DNA of 64,000 bases. Origin: Takakia lepidozioides. Taxonomy: Eukaryota > Streptophyta > Takakiopsida > Takakiales > Takakiaceae. The translations under genes and the position numbers were made by a program. Positions 21,144 to 31,996 of this stretch are shown here, in pieces; the stretch's first letter is position 1; each line of letters starts with the position of its first letter. Under the pieces are notes generated by a model, which saw only the letters and a list, made by a program, of their open reading frames with translations, searched no databases and had not been told where the DNA came from. The stretch is from positions 20,210,001-20,274,000 of the forward strand of contig CM060732.1 of the NCBI GenBank assembly GCA_030704615.1, in the 5' to 3' direction.

Positions 21144-24100
21144 TAGTTCATGCTACCCATGTGTTGTATCCCGCTGCAAAAGAGTATCGACCTCGTTGAA
21201 ACTCATAGTGGCCTGGTGAATGAAGTTGTCACGTTTGGGATCGCAAACCATCCTCCTCAAAAATATGAAATACAAATGTTTGCAGGGTATGAATTTACCT
21301 CTCTTGCCCAAACTGGTTGATAGCATATTCACAAAATCAGGACATGTGCAATTGGGGAAATTGGAAACCGTGATGTCGTAGGTCCTGTCATGAACAGCAG
21401 ATGTGGAAGTGATGATTGTGAATACCCGACCATATCTGGATCGGGTACTTCCGTGGTGCTTCCGACACGAGCTTGGAGCATTCTTGCGGACTCCACTTTG
21501 CCAAAGTGTTCAGCGGTTGGAGGGAAACGCCGAACGAGCTTTCCATCTCGTTTGGTTGGCCACAAGTCAGGATTTGCCGGGGGGACCCGGGAGGACGCAG
21601 AAGTAGTAGCACATGCATGGAGTTGGGGTTGTCTCGCAAGGGAAAAACCTGCCTCCTCCAGCATTTCAATCTCCTGAAAGCTGAGATGTGTTCCCACCTT
21701 CACGGGCCAAACGGTTGGAGGAGATGGCTTCATCACTACGGAAGGACGCACAGTTCCATGCACACATCTGGCACAATCATCTGCGCAGAACCAGAACTTG
21801 TGGTTCTTGGCTTCTGGTTGACCGTATGGACGCATCAAGCCCATGAAAGTCGGAGCAGGAGTTCGGGCACCACCTCTGGATATAGATGAAGTGCACTTCT
21901 CAAAATTAGTTGCCCTGATCGCTGTACATTTCACACGAGACCCGACACTTGTGCGTTCTATGTGCCAAACGTGGTCGGGGCATGCGGACTCAAGCACATC
22001 AAGGGGGTTGTTTCTCTCCTGCACCATTTCAGTGGCACGGTTTGATGCTGGAGCTTGCCGTCGTGTTGGAGGTTCCTCCACAATGGAGGTTTTGGACATG
22101 GAGCTGTCATGCAGGGGAACACGAGGCTTCGAGAAGTTATCACGGTCTGCCCTGTGGGAATCTGAATCCGAACCAGGTGGAGTGTTCAATTTCCTCTTAC
22201 AGGAGCCGAATCTCTCCTCCCCTTCAAGATGTGGAACTCTAGAAACAAGTGGCGTTCCCTGGGCATACATGCTCACCGCCCGTGCTATCTTGATTGGATC
22301 CCCAGATCTGTTTGCAGCATGCAACATCAACTCCCATTTGTCCGGACCCTTGCCACCAACCCCACCTCGTAAGAAATCACGGTATCGGGTTTGTTGTTGC
22401 AAGGCACGTATCAAATCATCTGTTGTTGCCACATACAAATCCCGACCTCGTTTCCCAGACTGCTGCAACCATGCATTGTGCACAGTTTCTGCCAAATTGC
22501 AAGATGGCATGTCCGCCATTTCCTCAATGGACATGTTCTGCAAAGAGGATAACCACACTTCAGAACAGTGCACAGGAAACAACATAAAGAAAGCAATGAG
22601 TCAAAAATATGGAAAGCAAATGTATGAATAAAGCATGAAATAGAAGCCTCGTACCATTGTCATGGCTGCTCCCCACTGTCTATACCGGAAGTGCCAAAAC
22701 GCCAGCCAATCTTCCAATGCTCTCATACTCTCAAGTGATGCAGCTCCAGAAGAGAACCACCAGGCACGAATTGTCTGGAACAAAGTGTCCGCCTCCTTCA
22801 TTGTTCTAGCATCTTTGTACTCTTTGCACAATGTACGGTGTTGAGTCTGCATCTCTGGTTTGATGTCCGACTTTGTATGTTTTTCCAGAGATTATGTCCA
22901 ATGGAATAGACATGTACGCTCTCTTCCTGGCATAGGCACTTTTGGGTCGCCCGATCCGAAGACAATACAAACAGCATTGAAATTTGCTTGAGCACTATCC
23001 GCCATGAAACCTGCAAAATTTGGAGATGGCAGCCCATGGCAGCCCATGACACGTATCAGGGAATTCCACATGAGCTTCTAGGATTCCGTATCCTCGAATT
23101 GCATGTCACAAACTGCAATTGTCATAACTCGTTGGTACACTGGATCGTAGACATGACAAGCCATTGTCGTCCAATCCTTCACTCGTTTCACATGATCAAA
23201 CATAAGAAAACAGTTCTGCAAGTCCCCAGTCTTCTGCATCCGCTTCACGAGGCTAACCCCACTGCCCTCCCCAACAGTCGACATTTTGAAAAGAAAAACT
23301 TTGATGGCACCTTGACCTGGGAATACATTGTCCTGGATGTAATCGTACTTGCTCACTCGTTTCAATTCCAAAATATTGTCTATGTAGCCTCTGATCCCAG
23401 AGCCCATTCTCAATGCATTGATCTGATGCCGAATGTTAGGTGAACTTAAAGTGGAGAAATGATCCATGACCAGGTCCAATGCTGCACCGTCAAGTTTAGT
23501 CCCCACAGAATCTCCTTCACTCAAAATATGGCTTTCCAAGAAGGACTTGCTTGCGCCAAGAGCAATTGCAGATGTTGTTGCGGATGGGTTTCTCCCGAAC
23601 TCCTGTTTGATCAACCTCGATACTGTCTCAACACTCTCCCTGTAATCCCCCTTCGAGACAGGATGGTTATGGAATCCAAAATGCACACAAGCTCTCGTCA
23701 TTGTATTCAAACGGTGGACAACATAGTACATTCTTGCTCCGCAGAGCGCCAAACAGGATGGCACAAGTTTGCAGAATTTGCAGACGAAAGTGTTTGCCAG
23801 TGGAGGGGCAGTCCCAGGCTGAAATGGATTTTCCGCCAGACCCTCCCATTCGCTTTGATTATGAAACCCAGACTGAAGAAAGTGTCTGCAATTCAAATTA
23901 TCACACCTAAGGTGTCCATTGCAAACTGTCCTCCTAAAAACAAGCTTGTCATCATTCTGAATATTGGATGTTTTTGTTCTGCACCACGGGTGCCCGTCGT
24001 GTTTCTTGTCCATTCCATGCATCATGATTGTTACACCTCCAACTCGCGGAGGAGGAGGCAGCTCGAATAGGATATCGCCATCAAAAGTCTCCGGCAAGAA

Positions 24101-24667
24101 CTTCACAGGCACCTGCTTCAAAGATTCCCAATCAATTCCCCGCAACTCACTTTTGAATCCAGCCATTCCTCCCATCGCCCGCAATTTTGGAATGACACTA
24201 CAAATCTCTTCTTCATCAGCTTCTGCAACCACAGTAGGAAGGACTGGATTTGGAATTTCACTTATGTCATCATCGGAAGAATCCGAAAGCTCAACGATTG
24301 GAGTGGAGGAAGTCTGTTCTTTTTTCACCACCACCTCCCTCTTGTCTTCAACGACCGAAGCAGCAGTCCCGGGCGTCACATATGACCCAAGGGACTTTCG
24401 CCGAGGCTCTCCAAGTACTCTGTATCGACCAGGACGCACTCTCCACTGGCTGATATGAGCCGTCTCATCACGGTTTTGGAAAGAATATTTCACCAACTTC
24501 CCTTTCAGATCGTAAACCTCTTTCTCCAAAAAGATGGAGCCATTCTGCAGCTGAAAACGGGTAGCCAAGACATGTTCCAGAACAATTGCAAATCCATTGT
24601 CAAGGACTTCCTGGGAGAACGGCACTGGTTTGTCGTCTGAGAAGAACTCCGCTTCAGAGGAAGCCAT
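21144..24667 (-). pseudogene. Copy B transposase, Mutator-like with SWIM zinc finger
   Basis: The ATG at 24667 (MASSEAEFFSDDKPVPFS) is supported by the matching start in copy C. Order of parts: N-terminal domain with ISQWRVRPGRYRVLGEPR; a Ser/Asp-rich stretch; a zinc-binding region with CDNLNCRHF, TFVCKFCKLVPSCLA and HFGFHNHP (FLYWCH/GCM-like); then the catalytic region with LMFDHVKRVKDWTTMACHVY, CDMQFEDTES, FAGFMADSAQANF and CLFHW, fitting the D...D...C-x2-H pattern of Mutator transposases; an intron (about 22535-22654); and a C-terminal SWIM finger CTC...PCKH near 21265-21330. The transposase would bind element ends in the nucleus and catalyse cut-and-paste transfer. Breaks: TAG at 23078-23080 where C has CAG, TAA near 22896, and a frameshift near 21400. 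Family length in C agrees. Confidence 0.85.
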
Positions 24668-25520
24668 CTTCCTTCCTCGAGTATGTTTGTACCTTGCTAT
24701 CGCAGATCTAGTGTAAATCGGTTTACTGCTGTTCCAGAACACAGTTGAAGAATGAGCAGAGAATATGGCGGAGGAAGCTCACATAACGACTGTGCATATT
24801 ATGTTATTCTTTCCAGATATGCAGCCGTCCATTTTAATTACTTTTCTTGTGGGCCCAGTGGTCAGAGTATCCCTAGGGGCAGTGTCGGCAACTGTTAAAC
24901 CGTTAATCAGAACCTCATCAATAAACCCAATAACAAAGCCGACTTCCTGGAAGCATGCCACAGGATCTGAGAATGGGATTGCAGATTAAGTAAATGTATC
25001 TATATACTACTACCAATGATCATGCGCACCTGGAAAGTTCCAAATGTGAAACTAATGTGGGGTTTGGCTAACAAGGATGACCGTGTATGATATTCCAAAA
25101 TTTGTCATCAAACTCTCGTTCATTTATATTTATTTGTTTAAGACTGCGCATCAATTTCTGGGATTCGCTGTTATTTTTAAATATTGAACCCGTTCTAATA
25201 AAGAACACGCCGTTTTTTTTGGGCGGCACACGTCAGACATCCATAACTGAATACGAATAGCTGTACACCAATTGCTGGCATGTGCACTAATAAGGAAACG
25301 ACTATGTGTAACGGTCACGCGGGAGGGAATCCGATGCTTCTAGAGACACGCAAGAACGCAGGCAATCCCGCAAGAAATCGGGAGTCACTGCGTTTTTCTA
25401 CTTTTCGCGCTTAGAGGGAGAGTGGTAGTCAAGCTGGAGAGGGTTCCTTCTAGAATACGAAAGAGAAGAAAGTCTCTTTATTTTACTTCCCTTAGAGAGA
25501 GACGCAGAGCAAGAGAGAAA
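24668..25520. promoter_or_regulatory. Divergent intergenic region of B
   Basis: The 853 bp between the two start codons holds no gene. It should carry both promoters. The sequence just before 25521 (25422-25520) is open and purine-rich and is probably 5' untranslated. No B-type palindrome was seen in it. Confidence 0.45.
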
Positions 25521-25884
25521 ATGACGAGGCGTCGTTTGTTGGAGAACACAGGGCCAAGGCAGCAGGTGAACGCGGAGACTGATTCACAAGAGCAGACGGA
25601 GACTGAAGCAGCGGCTGCGACACAGTCGGCGATAAGAGTGCGCCAGCCTGTGGAGGCAGAGATGATTTGCAGGGACACTGAAGAAGGTGGAAGCACGCGG
25701 AACGCCGAACCGGGAGAAGGTCAAGAAACCCTTGCGCAGACAGAAACTCCAGCAGATGTGAGAGGGAAGAGGAAAGCTGCAGAAGGGGATCAATTTCAAA
25801 ACCTAAGAAGGTGCCAGTAACTTTTATCTAACTTACATTTCAATGTTGAAGATATGCGTAGAGATTGAGTGGAATGTCCCAGAC

Positions 25885-26385
25885 AGGGATTGTCGCTATC
25901 GACCATCACAAGGGCTTTCTACTCCTCTGCGAAGGGTTTACAGCACAATGAGTGTGTGACTATCGTACAGTCATTCACTGGTGTTCAGATCATATAGTCT
26001 GTCTGATTGCCTTTCAAGGAGTCCTTCCTCTTCCCTTCTTTAGCAGGAACTACTGAATTGCGAGCGTCGTTAACGCCATTCGATTCTCCTCATGAGATTT
26101 ATGTACCTATGTGTTTGAAGAGAGAGTCTGCACTTACTATTCTCCCTAAACTACACTGAATGTCGTTGCCGCCAATCAGTTGCACATGTATGTCATTACA
26201 CAACACCGATCCGGCAGGTCGTTATCTTTTGTGATTGTCGTTAACGCCGTTCGTTATCGCTCTCGCTTTTGTTTTGAATATGGCAGTCTCAGCTTTGCAT
26301 GTGTAGATTGTGCTGAATTCTTTCACACCATTCATGGTGAGTTTCCTTGATACATAGTGATGGTCGTTACCGCCATTCACTATTT
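25885..26385. repeat. B-type palindromes, cluster 1 (first intron)
   Basis: Five imperfect copies, about 25888-25908, 26060-26083, 26158-26180, 26232-26253 and 26358-26380, share GTCGTTAACGCCATTC or close variants. Their spacing is 70-170 bp. They lie in the intron that follows the first coding exon. Confidence 0.8.
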
Positions 26386-28248
26386 GGCAAATCACTCAGT
26401 CAGAACTGAATGGCATCGTTGCAGAAAACTGTGAGGTCGAAGCCTACAGGATCAGAGGGGAAAGGATCTGGAGATGGGGACGAGTCCGCAAAAAGCTCAG
26501 AGAATACAGATGAAGCAGATGAATCCGAAGTGCACTACCTTGACAAGGTGAAAGAACTCATGTCATTCCAGAAGGTAAACTCTCAGGAGGTTATAAGGGA
26601 CATGCTCGTATCTGGAGGGCGTCTGGACATACCTCTGTGCCGGATGATATCAATGCCTGTTGTGCGTCCACCTCTTCCCATGACATAACAAAATTGGAAA
26701 GTGATTTTGTGCATGGATATAGACTTGGTGCACAAGTTTTTTATGTGTCACTGACGGATATAAATGGGAAAAGCACATTAGTGTCTCCAGAGATCAGTGA
26801 TAACTAGGATGAGTGCTAGAAAGATGCCAATGAGGAGTTCGAGCTGGGCCTCATGATGGGAAAGAACACCCAGCAATTCTGCAACCACATGTTCTACGTC
26901 TGGGACGGCAACCACCGATTGCTGGCATGGATGGGATACATTCAGAAACACATTCGAAAGACAAAGACAAGCATGTTGCTGTGGAGGCAATGGTTTGGAT
27001 CCAGGAAACGACATCGCTAGGCTTCTTACAGCTATGCATGACGTGAACAAGTAAGTCATCCAGGAGATTTCATTCCCTCTGTAGTGTCTTGTTAATCCTC
27101 AAAAACAGTGTTAAGGAATGCAATGTTTCCAATGTTTTTGCAGATCGACAGAGAAATCGCATGTGACAACAAGCTTGGTTCACACACTATTCCGAATTCA
27201 GAGGATTGGTCTGATGAAGCTGGATGATTTTCGGACAGTACTACCACCCAATATCATCAAGAAGTGCGAAACAGGAAGAGCTGCAGGCACTTGGTATTCT
27301 TTGACACGAGAGGCGTTTCTGGAGTACATGTATGCGGTAAGCCCGAGTCTGTAATCTGTTTACTTTTCGAATACATGTTTGTAGTCCCTTCGGAGCTAAT
27401 CACTACTTGAATGAATGCAGCAAGAACTGGCAGAGGCAGCTGAGAAGGGAAAATCCGAATATTACCGCACTACACCAGAGGAACTAAGGACATCAAAGGG
27501 TGTGGAAGCTGCAATAAAGAAGGAGTTTGAAATGCGAAGAACCAAATTGATGTCAGCCTTCGGAAAGCAGCTTAGAATAGTAGATCCTGGACTTGGTCCT
27601 GAGTTCCTTCAGCAGATCAAAACACACTATGACAAGCATGTGCATCCGGAGATGCAGCAGGAGAAATTGCACCGGCTGGCCATATCGATGGTCGACCCAC
27701 AAACAAAAATAAGGTGGCTGGAGATATGGAACTCAGATCAAACAGTAAAGGACTTGAATCAGTTCCCAAAGAGCACCATACAGCCTGGCACAAAGGTGGA
27801 AGGAATCAGTGATTTGGTGTTTGATAACTGGCTCCACAAGGCTACATTTTGGAGTCAGGTGTGTATTCGAACATGCTGTTTCTTCTCTTCAAGTATGTGA
27901 TGTGTATCTTTTTTGCAATTCTGACAAATATACTATTTGCAGCTCGAAAAGCGCGCCGTCATTGTGCTGGATCAGACTTTGAAGGACCTGAACATTGCGA
28001 TTGTTTCCCCTCCCCAAATGTCATTGGAGGCATACATAAGGAAGTGGAGAGGTCTCACCTGGAGATACTGTTTTTTCCGGGAGTTCTCCAAAGATGGTAA
28101 CATTTTACGGTCCAACGACTTTGACAGTCAGGTTGGAGGAGAGTGGGCCATGATGCGAGTTGTGTACAGGTGCAATGTCATACTTGAAACTCTACTGTTT
28201 TTTGGGAAAAAATGTGGCTTCATATGGATTGCAATCTTAGATCCAGAT

Positions 28249-28972
28249 TGAATGTCGTTGACGACATTCACTTCTTTGTCTAAGTCATTCTTAAGCGAGT
28301 ATATGAATTCACCTGGTTAGGATCTAAGGGTGCAATTATATTGTCCCTGATTAGAATTGATAATGTCCTTGAATGGCGTTGACGACATTCACATACGGAG
28401 TTGTTGAGAGGTCCTCAGAGTTATTTAAATTTTTGTAATGTCCATAGAGGTTACAGTGAGGGTTCCTCACTTCATTTTGCTGAATGTCAATGCAGACATT
28501 CAGTTGTTCTGCATTGTTTTTGCCTCTTGCGATGAATGTGGAGGCTTGATAAGCTCTGTTTTAAGAAATCCAAAGTGAATGTCGTTGACGACATTCACAG
28601 CTGTGTCTGTATTATTCAACAGCGACAAATTCAATTTACATGGATTGGGAGCTAAGTAATTGGTTTCTTTTTTGTATTTTTGTGAATGGCGTTGACGCCA
28701 TTCACATACAGTGATGTTGTGAGGTCCTCAGTGATAGGTTCGTTATGAATGTGCATTGAGTTTGCCTGGAGGGTTCCTTACTCAATTTTTTGATTTCCAT
28801 CCTGTGATTTTGCTTCATTTAAGTAATAATTTGGCTTCATTAGTGAATGTCGTTGACGACATTCACTTCTATGTCTGTGTCATTTCTAAACGATAATTTG
28901 CATTCACCTGGATTAGGGTGTATTTACAGTATCATTGAATGGAATGTTCTGAATGGCGTTGACGACATTCAT
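28249..28972. repeat. B-type palindromes, cluster 2 (fifth intron)
   Basis: Seven copies at about 28249-28270, 28371-28393, 28482-28505, 28575-28598, 28682-28705, 28843-28866 and 28950-28972. The best have 11-base arms GTGAATGTCGT and ACGACATTCAC around centre TG; some arms read GTGAATGGCGT. Spacing is 90-160 bp. The surrounding intron sequence also repeats loosely (for example GTTGTGAGGTCCTCAG near each second copy), so the units arose by local duplication, but the palindrome is far better conserved than its surroundings. Confidence 0.92.
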
Positions 28973-31439
28973 ATCTGGAGCAGTAGTGTGGTCCTGAAAG
29001 GTCCTTGGAGCAGTTCTCAGAGCCATTTCAATCTATGTTTTATTCTTTTGTTCTACTTGCATCTTACTCACTGAGCGCTTTTGTGGGTTGGGATTTATCT
29101 CCTTTTTTCAGGTACACGAAATATGTGCTTATGGAAGGAAATCACCTGAGCGGAATTCCCGACTATCTTGACATGTGGTCGGACCCTGCAAACGATCCAA
29201 CCATGTATACTGCAGGGATATTGAAGGACTGGAGTCCTTCTCACTTCAGAGACTGTGGGTGGTACCTTGACTGCCCACCTGAGCACACGACCTTTCAAGA
29301 ACAGCATATGAAATACTTGAACAATAACGCTGAGATGCTGGCGCCTTTGACTGACGAAGAGTATCAACGAAACATAGCAACATTGGCTGCCAAGGAGCCT
29401 GATGCTCAGGGAACGCCGCAGAAGGGAAAGAAGGCGGGCCGCAAACCAAAAGACAAGGCTGTTGATGTCATAGCCATCTCACCAGCAAAGCCAAAGGACA
29501 AAGACAAGTCCAAAGAGAAGGAAAAGGACAAGGGGAAGGAGAATGAAAGTGGGCAGGACTTTACTGCTGGAAGATATACCCGCACTCTTCAGTGCGTGTT
29601 CGATGCCAAGCCACACCCTTCCCGTTCTGATTCAGCAGGAGAGATGAAAATTGTTAATGAGGGTTGGCTTTCGATGATGCAGAGTCGAAAGAGAGGATAC
29701 ACTGGGGTGCCATCCCCTACCTGGGACAATATAATCTCATTCCTCAATCTGGTGAGAATTCCAGTTTCTTTCCTTTTTCTCTGAAAGTTTCGTTGGCAGT
29801 ATTTCAGTCTCGTTCTTTGAAAACATCTTGCCATCGTTCTTATAAAAAACATGTCTGTTGCAGGTGAGCACAGGTCCCACCTTCGTGTGCGGTGTGCAGA
29901 AAACTTATGCGGCCGACATTGTCATTCTCGACATCCCGGATGGCCAGGCTGTGCCAGAAGTTCTTCCAAAGGGCAAGACGCCAGGCTGGAACAAATTCGA
30001 GGACAACTACTGGAGTTGGGTGTTCGGGTTCTGTAACAACTTCCTCTCTGATGCAGGGACACTTCTGCTTTTTCAGTCATGTGACAATGATAGTCGTCGG
30101 GCATTGGCATCATACCTCAAGTCTTCAGGGTTTGAAGTTTTGCGCACATGGAATTGTGTGAACAGCCTCTACCTTGTGAAAGGGGGTTTCCCTGGTCAGC
30201 TGGTATGCCGTCTCCCTTCTGCTTGTGCTTTGATCATGAGTTTCAATTTTCTCTGCAGCTCCACTCTAGTAGAATGTTTTATGATCGACACCGATCATCA
30301 CCGATTCATGATTTTTTTGTGTCAGAGTTCTGAATAGCCGATGTACACACTTCCACTATAGATTGTGTTTACCACACTAACCTGCTATCTTTGCCAGACG
30401 AGGATGTTCGAGGCGATCTGCCTGCGGAGGATTCGCACATCAAAGACACCATCCTCCATCCGCAGCTTTGAGATTTCTGACCAGGGTTGTTTCGTCAACC
30501 CCCCCTATGAGCCCCATGTCGATGACATTTTGTACAACTTCATGCAGTCCAGTCAGACTCTGAAGAGACCAGATGGCACTCCCTGGAGAGGTGCAAAGGA
30601 AAAGTCACCAGGATTCATGCAAATACTGCTGGAGTCATGCAGCCACCGCTCTGCACGGGTGGTCGATCTTTCTGTGTCCACAGGTTCGTTTTTCCCTTCC
30701 GAATTGGTTTCCTTTCAACAGTTTCATCTGCTTAAATCCCCCCTCCAAACTGTTCATGTTCTCCTGTCTGGTGCAGGAGCAACTTACCACGCATGCAAGG
30801 CAGGCGGAAGAAGCCTTTTTGGCATGGAGGGTGATTCTGACCTCTACAACACCGTGCTCCTCCCCTTTTGTCTGGCTCCACTTCAGGCACACAGACTGAT
30901 CGGATTCAAATTCGAAATGATGACGATCCCGAAGATAAGCAGGTCGACAACGACTTTTCATGTGAGTAAGTGCTAAACCCTCTTTGGGAGTCATACTCAA
31001 TTTCTCGATAACATCAAAGTTACAGTAATAACTTTTTCAGGCTGTCTTTCAGGAAAGGCAGCGGTGGATCTTCAGGAGATACAGTCATTTCTGGCGAGTC
31101 TGTTTTCGACAGCCCCCTTTCCAATTTTCTGCTTCCTGTTTATGCCGAAGCAATGGCACTTCACGCGGCCGAGTCCCTATCCCCTGACTTTTTAGTGGCC
31201 AGCCGTAGGTGTATCCAGCGTGGATCCGGTGTTCTAAAATACTTAGACTTAGATGCAGAGGAAGAGGGATACATTGTACTGACTCTGAGTCAGACTGAAC
31301 TGTATTCTTTTAATATTCATTTTCATATTATCTGGAAAACGTTGAATCCCCTTCCTCCACCGTAGTTGTTCCTTTAGAACAAATAATAATCACAGAATCA
31401 ACTTTCGTTTAAATTGCTATATGTATGAATCCATCTCAC

Positions 31440-31780
31440 AAACCTTCCTGACTCTTCTCATATCCATTGTGCATTCATCTACACTGTATTCATGCGTGCT
31501 CCATTCATGAAAGCTTCCTTTGTACAACATCCATTGTACATTCATCCTCTGTACTCTTTAATCCACCCCACAAACCTTCCACACTCATTTCATATACGTT
31601 GTGCATTCGTCAAAAGATTTGGTCATGCATCTTCCTGTCATGAATTTTTGTCATTGCTCAACATCCATTATACATTCATCCATTTCCATCCGTCATTCAT
31701 CCATCTACATACATTTTTCACACTCATCCATCTGTTTATCATCCAACTGTACATTCATCCATCCTTTATTCAATGCCTTT
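31440..31780. repeat. Simple repeat of CATTCATCC type in B
   Basis: Many copies of ACATTCATCC or close variants over about 340 bp. The reverse complement, GGATGAATG, dominates the equivalent place in C (47230-47400), between the methyltransferase-like gene and the inverted end. Confidence 0.75.
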
Positions 31781-31849
31781 TATTATGTCGTCCAGCTTGT
31801 TTCCGCGGTAAAGGGTGCCAATCCGCGGGAATACACTCCACTTCTTTCT

Positions 31850-31986
31850 GGGCGCGTGGTGACGCGGCCTTCACGTGTGATGACGTGGACTGAGCCCCGT
31901 GACGTGGCATTTGCGCAAGGTGACGTGGCGTGAGCGCAGTTGCGCTCACGCGCTCACGTGACCAGGCTCACGCCGAGGCATCCCTG
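31850..31986. repeat. Right inverted end and subterminal repeats of B
   Basis: TGACGTGGC words, then the end GCTCACGTGACCAGGCTCAC and CGCCGAGGCATCCCTG. Its reverse complement aligns along about 50 bp with the left end of B. Confidence 0.8.
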
Positions 31987-31996
31987 CAATGTGCCA
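31987..31996. repeat. Right target-site duplication of element B
   Basis: CAATGTGCCA, identical to 20494-20503. Confidence 0.9.

Larger units (their letters stand above)
25521..31365 (+). pseudogene. Copy B: ParB-like / DNA methyltransferase-like gene (most complete copy)
   Basis: Approximate exons: 25521-25810, 26410-27050, 27145-27336, 27421-27858, 27943-28171, 29112-29751, 29874-30202, 30398-30683, 30777-30961 and 31040-31365. The start MTRRRLLENT aligns with the starts of C and D. Parts in order: basic N-terminus; acidic linker; ParB-like domain with IPLCRMISMPVVRPPLP and DGNHR (26904-26918); helical middle with LRIVDPGLGPEFLQQIKTHY; Lys-rich linker KPKDKDKSKEKEKDKGKENE; methyltransferase motif IV VILDIPDGQAVPE (29930-29944); KSPGFMQILLESC; and motif I VVDLSVSTG split from GATYHACKAGGRSLFGMEGD. 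Motif IV before motif I is the beta-type order of amino-methyltransferases. Breaks: frameshift near 26684, TAG twice near 26805-26820, frameshifts near 26965 and 30850. ParB plus methyltransferase fusions are known from phages and bacterial elements. Confidence 0.8.
20504..31986. mobile_element. Element B: two-gene Mutator-like transposon (11.5 kb)
   Basis: The left end starts CAACGACGCAATGGCATGAG, almost the same as the right end of C reverse-complemented (CAACGACGCTACCGCGTGAG). The right end of B reverse-complemented starts CAGGGATGCCTCGGCGTGAG. A perfect 10-bp duplication flanks the element. Contents: left subterminal repeats, transposase on the minus strand (21144-24667), a roughly 850 bp divergent region, the ParB/methyltransferase-like gene on the plus strand (25521 to about 31365), a GGATGAATG-type simple repeat and the right end. 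Two palindrome clusters of a B-specific word lie in the first and fifth introns. Both genes have a few stops, so the copy is relatively young but probably inactive. Confidence 0.9.

Noticed and set aside
21843-22631. 262-codon plus-strand open frame
   Set aside because: Antisense to the copy B transposase, which is co-linear with copy C.
28249-28972. Possible CRISPR array from regularly recurring palindromes
   Set aside because: Repeats are 22-24 bp palindromes with unequal spacing and loosely related spacers, inside an intron of a eukaryotic gene with no cas genes.
30480-30530. NPPYEPH in copy B as the catalytic NPPY motif
   Set aside because: It is not conserved in A or D, and lies downstream of the strand that carries the fully conserved DIPDG.
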